Assembly (NCBI RefSeq): GCF_019924925.1
Contig: NC_067237.1
Location: forward strand, 6,187,001 to 6,251,000
Source of the DNA: Ctenopharyngodon idella
Lineage: Eukaryota > Chordata > Actinopteri > Cypriniformes > Xenocyprididae
Direction of reading: 5' to 3'
DNA: 64,000 nucleotides
The notes under the pieces are model-generated. The model was not told the origin of the DNA and did not search any database. It saw only the letters and a list, made by a program, of their open reading frames with translations. Each line of letters starts with the position of its first letter. The stretch's first letter is position 1. Positions 11,154 through 21,672 of the stretch are shown here, piece by piece. Made by a program: the position numbers and the translations under genes.

Positions 11154-11537
11154 CTAAAGTGTTAGTTCACACAAAAATGAAAATAATGTCATTTATTACT
11201 CACCCTCATGTCGTTCCATACCCGTAAGACCTTCGTTCATCTTTGGAACACAAATTAAGATATTTTTGATTAAATCCGACGGCTCGGTGAGGCCTGCACA
11301 GACAACAATGCCACCGAACTTCTTAAGATCCAGAAAGGTACTCAAAACAGTACCTTTCTGGATCTTGAGAAGTTCAGTGGCATTGATGTCTATGGAGGCC
11401 TCACTGAGCCATCGGATTTCATCAAAAATATCTTAATTTGTGTTCTGAAGATGAACAAAGGTCTTACGGGTGTAGAACAACATGAGGGTGAATAATAAAT
11501 GACATTGTTTTCATTTTTGGGTGAACTAACCCTTTAA
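11154..11537. mobile_element. F1 MITE, hairpin type
   Basis: The left end is TAAAGTGTTAGTTCACACAA (diverged) and the right end GGGTGAACTAACCCTTTAA. The element folds on itself. The core is a perfect 18-bp stem, 11,325-11,342 against 11,349-11,366, with a six-base CAAAAC loop, and long imperfect arms continue outward through GAAGTTC and GCATTG blocks. TTAA is intact on the right and mutated to CTAA on the left. Non-coding. Confidence 0.88.
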
Positions 11538-12010
11538 AATTTTTGTGACAAGTGGGGTGGGGCTGAGAGCCATGGAAGCGGAGCAAGGCCAGTGTGGTGC
11601 ACAGGTGTCTCTTATTAACAATCACGTCACCAGCATCCCTTCGTTCCCACAGTTTTCAGCCTCGCTCCACTCATCATAATGTTAATTACATACAGTTCAT
11701 TTACATAAACATCACATTCAGATCTTGGTTAAATGTTAGATAGCAAATAACACATGCTATTATGACTATCAAAAAGATTGTCTTTATATACTTTTATGTA
11801 TATAAAAAAACAACATACAGTATACGTGGTCTTAAAAGTTTTCAGCCCATCCTCAACCTAACCACAGGCTCTACTTTTCGCCACAATGGTAACCCTGCAA
11901 AACTAACATAACAGCACCCCCTGTAAATCCCAACATAACACAACATTAAGCACTAATTTATGTCTCCCTATGATAATCTTGTGCAAAAACACACAAAATA
12001 ACACTTATGT

Positions 12011-12747
12011 TGCGTCCCAATTCGCCTACTTATACTATGCCCTAAAAGTATGTACTGTTTTTGTGAAGAAAAAGTACATACTTTTGCATGTGTAGCAGAA
12101 GAGTATGCAAGCTTTGGGACATACTACTTTGTCGGAATTGTGTCTTAAATGGACACTCTGTCGCTTAGTTATGTGGAACCTGTAACCATTTAAACTGCCC
12201 TGTCAATCATCCTGTCACAGTTAAAATCATCTACATTCAAAAATTTAAATTCTTACCATTTCGGAGAGAAATGTAGGCCTAGTCGCATGTTAATCTGCCA
12301 GTCATGGGTTTCATATAGAGAACTCTCCTCATGTTTGCATAATGATGCATTTAAAAGTTAATAAACACATTGTTATAAAAGTTCACAATGCTGTTGCAGA
12401 TGAAATATAATGTGGATAACATTTAATAAATATTTTTTCATCAGGTTAGATACTGATTATTAATCACTCTGCTTAACCGTCGGTCTTGCACATCCGTCAT
12501 GTTTATAGTTTTTTAACACTTTTTATTCGTGTTTGTAGTTCTAATCTAATGCTTGTCCACAGCGCAATGGGTTGTGGGCAAAATGAGCTGTTAAGAGTGT
12601 GCATGAATCTGCACTTCGGATTCTAACCGGAAAAAGTAGACCATCCAGGCATCTTTGGAATACTCATTTCAACATACTATGATTTGGGACACACTAATTC
12701 TGTTTTTGAATACTATTTAGGACGGATAGTATGCGAATTGGGACACA
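12011..12747. mobile_element. F3 MITE, larger copy
   Basis: The left end TGCGTCCCAATTCGCCTACT pairs with the right end, which reverse-complements to TGTGTCCCAATTCGCATACT. Internal pairs such as AAGTATGTACTG and AAAAAGTACATAC near 12,046-12,082 give further foldback. At 737 bp it is more than twice the size of the 3,863 copy, so the family keeps its ends but not its core. Confidence 0.8.
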
Positions 12748-12973
12748 GCTTTAATTTCAATATTTATTTTCCTTATACAGTCTGACGCAACGCATGATGG
12801 GAATTAGAAATCTGCTGCAACTCAACTCAATCATATTAAGTTCAGCTTACTACATTCAAATTTGAGTTCACACAGCGTTTTTCTATTAAGTACAATGAAC
12901 TTTCATTATTATTTGAGTGAAACAAACTCATTTCATTTTATTAATTTCACTATTTGGTATTACAGTGTACATT

Positions 12974-13886
12974 TGCCTTATGATTTCTGACCATAAAGAA
13001 TGTGATGCATTTTGTACAAAAATTAAACTGGTTTTTGACCGTAAAATAAAGAACTCTAAAAGATTTGATTCAAACTTCTATGAATACTTATAGGCTATGT
13101 AATTACACAAGCAGCTGTTCATTCTGTAAGTGAATAGCATTTAATACTATTTCAAATGAAGTTTGAAACATTTATATAATTATGAATGACTGCAAATAAA
13201 AAAATCAAGAAAGTATTGAATATTTTTATACAATCAGTAATTGATTTAAGTAGTATTTACTATTCAGTACTATTTCAAATGAAAATAGAAATCAAGAATT
13301 ATTCAGATATAACTTTTAGTTTAATATATTGAAGCTTTATTTAGTACTCAATATAAATCGGCAATGGATGATATGTTTTTTAAAATTATGTTTAGATTTT
13401 CATTGTAACTAAAAGAAGTTTCTGACTAAAGAATAAAGAGCTCATTTAGTACAAATATACAAAAATAACTTATGTAGGCTAACTTACTCAGGCTATACGG
13501 TATTTATACTAGCCACTGTTCTTATAGGTCTACTGCAGTATTTAGTATTTTATATATATATTTAAAAGCTATATTTTTAAACTCAGGCTATATATCCTGT
13601 TTAAAATAAACTGCTTTGCTCTCTTAGCTGGCTTTGTTGGCTGGGCCAGAACACCATATTAAACTATTAAGCTAACCACGGTTTAAGCTGGTTTTATCTG
13701 GTATAAGCTGTTGTATTTGTTTTTTTTTTTTTTTTTTTCTCCCAGGGGGATTTATACAGTAGCCTACAAGCGATTTAGGTTTCAGCAGATTAGTTTCAAT
13801 ACCACAGTACTGGTAAGCATTTTAATACTACTCTTTATGACTTAAGATTTAATTGCGACTGGGTATATTAAAGTTATTTTTATATA
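12974..13886. other. AT-rich region upstream of the CpG-rich exon
   Basis: Mostly A/T DNA with a poly-T run at 13,719-13,738. At about 13,620-13,712 is a fragment rich in AGCTGG/CCAGC words (TTAGCTGGCTTTGTTGGCTG, GCTGGTTTTATCTGG), probably a decayed repeat. No ORF of interest. Confidence 0.5.
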
Positions 13887-13896
13887 ATTGCGCAAT
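13887..13896. promoter_or_regulatory. Perfect C/EBP-type palindrome ATTGCGCAAT
   Basis: This ten-base perfect palindrome equals the optimal C/EBP dimer site as established for that bZIP family. It lies about 90 bases upstream of the start of the CpG-rich block at 13,980. One such site could occur by chance in 64 kb, so its position is the main argument. Function is not shown. Confidence 0.4.
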
Positions 13897-13979
13897 AAAA
13901 TTTTGAAATCTGAAAAATTTCTTTATAAATGTAGGCCTATTCTAAAACATTAAGCGGCTAATTGCTTGTCTGCTGTAAG

Positions 13980-14459
13980 GTGTGCGCGCTTGCCTTTTCG
14001 CGCAGTCTTTTTCAGGACGAGGCTGAGACGCGCGAGCTGCTTCAAACACTCACTCACAGCTCAAGACTCCAGCGCGCGCCGTGGAAGGACTGAGACGCTC
14101 CGCCAGCAACTGCGCATCCTCTCTCTCTCTCTCTCTGTTTCACATCGCATCAGTCGTAAGGGAGGGAGAAAGGCGTCTGAGGAGGAATCGTAGGTGAGGT
14201 TTGGACCACAGCCGGAGAGGTGGAGGAGATCGCGCGCCTCGCACACATTTGAAGGATGCGCTGCCGCGCGCAACGGCGCGTCCTGTAGAGATACAGCGAG
14301 CTTGCGGGATTGAAGCGCCTGGGTTTCTTTTTCTATCCATGTTTGGCTTTGTTCAAGAAAACCTGTCACTATCTGACACTCCGTGAGCACACAGCATCAC
14401 TTTACGGACGGAAGAAGAGGAAGGAGGAGTGAGCTGTTTCTGTTCTCGCAACATCCAGA
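13980..14459 (+). other. CpG-rich promoter and probable non-coding first exon
   Basis: This is the strongest CpG cluster of the window, with many CGCG and GCGCGC words against an AT-rich background, as at vertebrate CpG-island promoters. It ends CATCCAGA|GTAAGT, a consensus 5' splice site on the + strand. There is no long reading frame with a convincing start. Two short upstream ORFs are visible: 14,256-14,288 (11 codons with stop) and 14,339-14,386 (16 codons with stop). A (CT)n tract lies at 14,117-14,137. I read it as promoter plus 5'UTR exon of a gene whose coding exons are outside the window or unrecognised. The transcription start is unknown, and I cannot name the gene. Confidence 0.55.
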
Positions 14460-14465
14460 GTAAGT
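14460..14465 (+). other. Splice donor GTAAGT of the putative first exon
   Basis: CAGA|GTAAGT matches the U1-binding donor consensus at the intron side (GTAAGT is ideal). It follows directly on the CpG-rich block, and composition drops sharply to AT-rich DNA after it, as expected at an exon-intron border. Confidence 0.5.
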
Positions 14466-17400
14466 CGGTCTGATTTCTGCTGAACATGCTGCTTATCATT
14501 GCAATTACAGCTGCGCCGATAGTTTGTGTGTCCCACCTGAAGCAAGTTGCACGGTAATGATGCACAGAAAAACACTGCAAGTGCTGATTTATATCATGCA
14601 TCTCTGTATTGGAACAAATTGTTGTGCGGCTGGCACTTAAACGATCAGAAATGGTGGCATGCCTGCATTGTGAACATGCATAGATGTTCACCCAGATGTT
14701 TGGATATTCACCTGGGTTTTCTACAGTAGTGGAAAACCTGAAAAAAATACTGGATTTTTTTTTTTTTAATTGTGATTTCACTAAAGTCATTGAAATTAAT
14801 ACAATTGTTAAAGTCATTACTTTTTTATATATATAATATATTTTTTTTCTAGTTATACTAAGCCCTAAAATACTCAGAGCATTTTCTATGATATTATCAA
14901 GTAATTACAAAGTCCATAGACATCATTGGTAAAAAGGTGTGGAAACGCCTTGAATAAGTTCACAAATGTGTTTGCATGCAAGGTTGTGTTGAAAAAACTT
15001 TTTAACTGAGTTACTTTATTTCTTCACAACCGTTTTGTTGCATTACTCATCTCTCAAAGCATTGATAATTTTCAGATGAATGATGATATTGACCTCATTA
15101 CTGATTTGTACACCCTTGGGGGGAATAGATAAGCTGTGATTGGTTTGAATAGTGGTCTGATTTAAAAGTGCTACTCTCTGTCAAAGCAATTCATTTTGGA
15201 AGCAGAGTGAGTTTATTTGTTGTTAGGTTTATTGCCCCTCAAGAAGAATGTTGGTTTTCACAGATGAGTGCAAGGAAACAATAGTGCATTTCTGAACATT
15301 TTCACTCTTTGCTTTGGGTCCCGCATTATCTTTACTCTTGTCAAAGTTATTCCTCGGACTGAAAATATGTCAAGAAAATGTCCCAAGAGCAAGCTCTGGA
15401 AAGTTTTCAGACTGCACTTTACTTTGATGTAAGCTCTCAGCTTCTTGCTGAAACACTTTCTGTCAGTATTTGCTCTCATGTCTTGCCTTCAAAACGAAGA
15501 CTTTTCTGTACGTAGTGCTGTTGTGATATTTTCTTTACTTTCTCATGTATACTTTGTTGGACTTTTTTTTTTAAATCTTTGTTCACATGCTTGTTAGTTG
15601 GTGACCAAAAAGTTTCTTTAACTAGCAATTTGATCAACAACAGTACACATTTTAAATTGGTTTTGTCAGGCAACCTAAAGTAACCTCTAAATTAACTGGA
15701 TATGTTAGAATATGATTCTGAATGACTGAACCAACTAGTACAGGGTCAGATCAAGTACTCTAGTACCTAATTGTGGTAAGAACTGCACAATGTTACACTT
15801 TACAGTGTAAAAAGAATAATTATCTTTGATTCTCAAGAATACAGTTCCGAAATTGCATAGCAACCCATAACCTTAAGACAAAACCACTACTCAATTTTTT
15901 ACATTATGCAGTTTAGAATTCACATAGGAACTCTATTGTTAAGTGTAAACTTGTGACTTGTGACAGCTGACCATCTTTTCATTGGTTAAATTTTTTGCAT
16001 GTACTCAGATAACATTTACATTAACTACGGCTGTGTAATGCTGATAGTTTTCCACAAGACAAAATTATTTCTTAAAGTAAATTACATGTTTTTGATCACG
16101 ATGGCCTCCAGCAGTCATCCGATTTCCCTGGAAAATATTAAGATCCATAAAGATGTGTCTCCCTGTACATTCATTTTTCTTTTGTCTCGCAGTTAAATTA
16201 GTGTGTAACACTTTAATGAGGTTGTTTTAGCTTTGCAAGTAAATATGAAATCGGAGCACCCTGCTGTTTTGTGGGTAGCGAGTTGATTAGATTCTCCTTT
16301 GCGCACACAGTAGGAACGTAAAAGGCTTCTTGCATTCATTGGGTACTTTGATTTTAGTACCCGCAGAATCCACATCAGGGGCAGCCAAATACAAGAGACT
16401 GAAGATCTGAGAAGAGAAATAGCGTCTGCATGCATTTTTAGAATCTGGCGGTTATTATATTAGAGATGTTATGTTTGCATACCCATAATACAGCTGCTCT
16501 TTGCATTAGAAGATATTAATATCCGTTTCTTTCTCCATTCATTGTCTGTTTCATCTTCTAAGCATTGCAGCAGTGCGCAATTAATGAAATTCAATGGCAC
16601 TGCTGTGCTTTTATTTGTGTTTTGTCCACTAAGCTTTATTAGAGGATATGAATCAAATATTAGAAACGCTCAGAAAATGTGAGTTAATTCTTTGCCTCAA
16701 AATAATTATGTAATGAACTTGTTAACAGTTGCAAAAACACTATATAATTTCACTTGAAAACAATGAAAGTATTGTAGCATTTTGGCAAGGGATTTTCAGA
16801 TCCCATTCGAGTGTAAATTGATGGGATAAGTTTATATTAGAAGGGTAACTAGATAAGTAACCTGTCACTGCTTAGTGTTAGTTGTTAGTTTGTTGTTGTT
16901 GATGTTGTTGTTTTTAGAGGAAGACGGTTCCATAAGTTGTTTAAAGGAAAATAAATAAAATAAAATCATAAAATAAAAGTTATTTAACTGTTTAATAGTT
17001 TTTTTCATGTTCACGTGTAAGCCTAATACATTAATTATTTATTTATTTATTTATAGGAATCATGGAATCATATATATATAATAGACCAATATGATTTGTG
17101 AAAATGTATATATTGTAATGTAATGTAATAGAATAGAATGCAGTCTGATTAAAACCAAACACTACATTTTAGTAATATCATAGGACATCCCCTTCAGCCA
17201 GTAAAATTAAAATTTATTCGCCATGTGCTTGACATTTTTGGCAACAAGAAAGCGAAGGAGACATTAGCACATTTTAGGTCACATGCTGTCAAGGCACCAC
17301 AGTGAACTCATTTTAGGCTAGAAAATACATACATAATCCATTTTTAAAAAATATCATTGTACATCCAAATTTGCTTTCTAAAGTTGTTGGTCATTTTTAA

Positions 17401-17869
17401 TGTACATTTTGTAAAAACAATAACTCAAAGAAAAAAAAAATCTGTGCGGCAAAGTCCTTTTAGGGGATCCATATTTTCTGTGGAGCTGGCACCATTGTTC
17501 AGTACTGGCAGGCAGTATATTTAGTATTTTTTCCTGTGTTTTAGGTTTATGTTAGTAAGTTTTATAGAAGACAGAGAGGAAAAGCTGTACCTTTTCCAGA
17601 ATATATTGATGATCGTGATGGCAGTGCATCAGAAAATAAGGTCATAGGAAGAAGTTGAATATCAAGGAGGATAGAAGCAGTGAGGATGATGGCAGAGATA
17701 AAGAACATAAGTCATAGATTGCTTTGGAAGTCAGGCATTTTGGTACATTATCCTATGCCAGTGTAGTATGTGAAGTTGGTTGTAGTATGTGATCCATACT
17801 ACAACCAAAGGTACAATGCCATTGCCTATCGGCATCACTACACTGACAAACATAGTCTCGAGAGTATTT
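14466..17869. other. Putative intron start, mostly unassigned
   Basis: Contains poly-T runs, a (TTTA)n run at 17,032-17,056 and a perfect 14-bp inverted repeat at 17,776-17,808. No exon-like ORF is seen. The stretch 16,230-16,680 is repeat-free and of mixed composition (TTTGCGCACACAG, GCAATTAATGAAATTCAATG) and could be conserved non-coding DNA. Confidence 0.4.
17776..17808. repeat. Perfect short hairpin
   Basis: TTGGTTGTAGTATG (17,776-17,789) is exactly complementary to CATACTACAACCAA (17,795-17,808) across a five-base TGATC spacer. No larger element is evident around it, though the words TAGTATGTGA also recur just upstream. Confidence 0.8.
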
Positions 17870-18362
17870 ATATTAATCAATAAATACGTAGTGGCAATTT
17901 TGTTAAGCGTGCCAGAGTTTCTAGGTTCTAATCCGCCCTCATATGGTTTATTTTATTTTTTTCTCATTAAAACTAAATATGTTCATCAGTGCAGGGACAC
18001 GTTTATGTGCATTTTGTTTTGTGATTTCACTGGAGCAAACAGAGTCTCCACAACAGCGTTAAGCAATAGATTGAAGGGCTTGTCTGTGTGAAGACTGCAG
18101 TGTGCACGAGCGCCAAGAGAACACTGTTGCGCCGCTGATAACAGTGGCAAAGAGCATTCAGCATGATTTCAAAAACACATCCCAGCGCCAGATCGCCTGT
18201 CATTTAACATAAAACCAAACTCCTAATTAACTGGAGATGTTTCTTTTGTATTAGATACATCCGTGCCGTGAGATGTTTCAAAAAGCGGTGGGACATATCA
18301 ACCCTGGCAAAAAGCGGTGGGGACGAGTCCTACCCGCCCCATCCGCAAATTACGCCTATGTA
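17870..18362 (+). repeat. SINE-like repeat, copy 1
   Basis: It has a tRNA-like head, GTTAAGCGTGCC followed by GGTTCTAATCCGCCC. The latter resembles a pol III B box (GGTTCGANTCC) with one change. The body shares CCGTGCCGTGAG.T.TT and CAAAAAG.GG words with 24,704-24,990, including the head word TCTAATCCGCC. The right part ends CAAATTACGCCTATG. No poly-A tail or clean target duplication was found, so the SINE assignment is a proposal. Confidence 0.45.
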
Positions 18363-18787
18363 AGCAGGGATGCTCTAAACTTGTTGACTAAAAAGTACAA
18401 AAGTGTGTTACATAATGAAAAGTGTGGGCTACAATGAAAAAGAAAAGTCTTGTTGATTATCACTTGTGCTACAATAATTGATTTGGAATTCCAAGAAAGA
18501 AACAATGTTAAAGATTTTTTAATGCTTTTTGAAACACATGGTTTCACTACTTTCCAGGGAGTGAAGTTGCATCTGAAGTTTTTTTTTTTGACATTTTCAC
18601 ATGTGAGTCCCAAATGAAATATAGTAGCATAAGATTAAATTAAATGTTAATAAAGCTTTGTAATGTCTTTTGAAACACCTTTTCACTACTTTTCAGATTG
18701 AAAACTTGAAAGTGTGTAAAGTTTCAGACAAAAAACAGTTAGAAATGACGGCACCTTAAAAACTAATTTTGGAGAATGATTTTAGTC
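18363..18787. other. Spacer, nothing recognised
   Basis: AT-rich, with GTTTCACTACTTT-type words repeated at 18,541 and 18,685 (GAAACAC..TTTTCACTACTTT.CAG). This hints at an imperfect duplication about 140 bases apart. No gene. Confidence 0.5.
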
Positions 18788-19933
18788 ATAAAGTCTCCCT
18801 ATTATGCTATTTTAAGGGTTCTTAATTCTGTTTTAGAGGTCTCCTACAACAGGTTTATGTGCATCAAAAGTCAAAAACACTTTCATTTTCTCAAAATATA
18901 CATTGCACATCACCACATTTTTCAGTGATTCTCAAACGACTGGTCAGATGAATCAGTCTCTCTAAGTCCCTCCTTTGTGCAAGCCTGCTCTGCTCTGATT
19001 GTCCAGACGGCCCAGTCTATTGGGATTGATCTACCGCTTACTGTGCAAGTCGGAAACAAACGCCCATTACCATAAATGATTCAGCTCCGGAGGCTTCCTA
19101 AATCTCAGTGATTTTACACACTGTAAAGACAGTAACGATGGCGTCGATTTTACCATATCCGAGTGTGAGTCCAATGATGAAACATTGATGAAATGATGAA
19201 ACAACCCAAACCTCCATCGTAAGGACGACTTGAGCAGGACGTTTCTCAGTGATACGCTACTCAGTTTGACGTTCATCATGAGATGTTGCAACTGTAATTC
19301 CTCACCATCAGCATTAACAAGTGTATGTCCATCAACAAACTGATGTGTATATTTCTAATTTATTGCGGTGCACATATGGGAACTGTATTATTAACAGTAT
19401 CAATAACAGTGCATACGTTAGCCGAGCACAAACGTGAATGACTAATGTAACTTTAAAGTTTATAAAAAAATCTTGCTCCATCCTTTATCATTACTCAAAG
19501 TAGTATAAACGACAGACAATCTGCATTAATGGACACAGTTTTAGGTAATAGTGGCCCACAGCTGATTAGCAGAAGTATTTCAGTAAGACAGTGATAACGT
19601 GAGTTAGCCGGTTAGCCGGAGACATACACAATATAGCTTAAACACAAAACTGTGTATTTTGAACGCTCTGTATAAAATATATTAATCATACTTACAGGTT
19701 GTGATTCTGAGGAGCAAGTTGGTCCAAATAAAGTGGGTACTGACCCATTTTTACCACTGATTCTTCACAGCCTCATCCTTTTTAAGTGAAAATAAACCAA
19801 ATTTACTTTATAAGCGCAGAGCACAGAGCACTTTCAGCTTTACAACTTTGCAGACGGTTTACATCCACATATAGCCACATTACACACTGCATGAAAGGTA
19901 ATTTTCAAAAATCCATAATAGGGGCACTTTAAA
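18788..19933. mobile_element. 1.1-kb MITE with CCCTATTATG ends
   Basis: The left end contains AAAGTCTCCCTATTATGC. The right end, reverse-complemented, is TTTAAAGTGCCCCTATTATG, so the terminal repeats match except for the TC/GC step. The right side ends CACTTTAA and the left starts ATAAAG, so a TTAA flank survives on one side only. The 1,146-bp body has no transposase. I recognise the ends as common in cyprinid DNA, but the superfamily is not certain. Confidence 0.7.
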
Positions 19934-19984
19934 TGTAAAATATAAAGCTGTGATTTCACAATTAGTTCCATAGCGGGTTAAACT

Positions 19985-20070
19985 GAACAGTTATTTCTGT
20001 TATCTTAAATAATTGTGGTTAAATCGAAAAACCACAATCAGGCGATTATTCAATAATCGTGACAGCCCGA
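19985..20070. mobile_element. Fragment of a hAT-like element end
   Basis: AATCGAAAAACCACAATC and GATTATTCAATAATCGTGAC followed by AGCCC look like one end of elements whose other strand begins GGGCTGTCACGATTATT. The opposite end is absent. It directly abuts a partial F1 copy. Assignment is from memory of the motif. Confidence 0.4.
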
Positions 20071-20427
20071 CACGCTGATTCATAACGCTCCAAAGCTTCA
20101 TGAAGCAGTGTTTTGAAATCGGCCATCACTATATAAGTCGTTATTTTGTTTTTTTGGCGCACCAAAAATATTCTCGTCGCTTTATAATATTAATATTGAA
20201 TCACTGTACTCACATGAACTGATTTAAATATGTTTTTAGTACATTAATGGATCTTGAGAGAGGAAATGTCATTGCTGGCTATGCAGGCCTCACTGAGCCA
20301 TCGGATTTCAACAAAAATATCTTAATTTGCGTTCTGAAGATTAATGAAGGTCTTACGGGTGTGGAACGGCATGAGGGTGAATAATAAATAACATTATTTT
20401 CATTTTTGGGTGAACTAACCCTTTAAG
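20071..20427 (+). mobile_element. F1 element, right half only, fused to CTTCATGAAGC repeat
   Basis: The right part carries the F1 marks: CTCACTGAGCCATCGGATTT, TCTTACGGGTGTGGAACGGC, ATGAGGGTGAATAATAAAT and the terminal GGGTGAACTAACCCTTTAA. The left part (AAGCTTCATGAAGCAGTG, TTTTGAAATCGGCCATCAC) is the same sequence that joins an F1 right half at 63,240-63,606. The recurring junction means this chimera is itself a repeat subfamily. No F1 left end is present. Confidence 0.75.
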
Positions 20428-21400
20428 TACATAGCACAAGAGAGTTCACAGTGAAATGCTACATGCCTCAAAAAAAAAAAAAAAAAAAGAAGATACACAC
20501 CTGTATACCAAGGTCAAATGCTCACATTTTAAAGAATAAACAGAAAAGAAACCGGACGAACATGGAGTAATGTGCCATGGTGTTATAAACACCCCGGTGT
20601 GGCCGCATACGGTGTTCGCCACAGCTCCTGTGCATGACCTGTTTGAGTAGTTACTTAGCAACGCCTCAGACACTCTCCAACTGGGTCAGACCTTCATTCA
20701 GGAGACTTAACACTGCAGACACATACTTGCTCACATGACCTGTTCATGTGGAGTCTTCAAAAACTTTATGTCAGGGTTCTCGCATACTCATGGCGAGTTT
20801 TCCATGTCAATACTTTAGAGTGAATGGAAGTCACTCTTTTCTGAGGAGATAAAAGTAACTTGCAGTGGAAAAACATTGAAGATGTGGTTTGTGCCATAAT
20901 GACACAGACCCTGTTATTATAAGCATGGAAAATAAGAATCAAATGGAAATGCATTACCTCTCTGAAGAATGCTGTTTTGAAGAAGCTGCGTTTTTACTTG
21001 GATCAATATTTCTATCTTTCCCTTAATGCAATATTTTACACTTCTTAAAACTGGCTTACATTGGATGAATCTCCCAAAGAAAGAATAAATGTCCAAGGCA
21101 TATTTCATCTCAAAACAAATAAAAAAGGAAATAAATTGTATAGAAAATTAATCCAAATATATGAAAATAATAATAATAATAATAAATAAATAAATAAATA
21201 AATCATCTCAACACAGGAGAGAATTCGGACACATTAATTCTTCTTTTCAGTAAAGTCTTAAATTAAATTCAGCACAACAAAAACAGTACCAAAAGTTATA
21301 CTTGTAAAAATTGTATACTTGCAGATATACATTTTAAATAATGTACCACTTTTTCCCACATTACAGAATGAGATTATATATATGTTTATATATATATATA
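20428..21400. other. Spacer with simple repeats
   Basis: Poly-A at 20,471-20,489, (AAT)n/(AAAT)n at 21,163-21,202 and a TA tract just before 21,400. No gene seen. Confidence 0.6.
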
Positions 21401-21672
21401 AATTTTCAGCATCATTACTCCAGTCTTAAGTGTCACATGATCCTTCAGAAATCATTTTAATATGCTGATTTGGTGTAACAAATCAAATAACATTTCTTAT
21501 TATGTTCACGGTTGAAAACTGTTGTGCTGCTTAGGACTTTTGTGTAACCTGTGATACTTTTTAAAATTATTATTATTTGATCAATAGAAACCGTGTAAAA
21601 GTCTTAACTGTCACTTTTTATTAATGTAATGCATATTTGAGAATCTTAATGATCCCAATCTTTAACAGTAAG
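21401..21672 (+). repeat. Interspersed repeat starting TTTTCAGCATCATTACTCC
   Basis: The sequence CAGCATCATTACTCCAGTC, CACATGATCCTTCAGAAATC and TTAATGTAATGCAT is one I recognise as very widespread in cyprinid genomes. The copy is worn (many small indels) and its downstream end is fuzzy. I am unsure whether it derives from a LINE tail or a DNA element, and it occurs once here. Confidence 0.55.

Larger units (their letters stand above)
10896..12973. mobile_element. Composite element with TACACTGTAA ends, holding two other MITEs
   Basis: The left edge reads TACACTGTAAAACC and the right edge reads TATTACAGTGTACA, an inverted pair. Near the left are GTAAACTCAACTTAAGTTTA and near the right CTCAACTCAATCATATTAAG, the ACTCAACTTAAG-type interior I associate with a cyprinid MITE. 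Into this body are inserted an F1 element (11,154-11,537) and an F3 element (12,011-12,747). The 11,538-12,010 part carries no known ends. No coding capacity. Confidence 0.65.

Noticed and set aside
14061..14390. 109-codon minus-strand frame across the CpG-rich block
   Set aside because: GC-rich DNA opens frames on both strands. The only good splice signal (GTAAGT at 14,460) is on the + strand.
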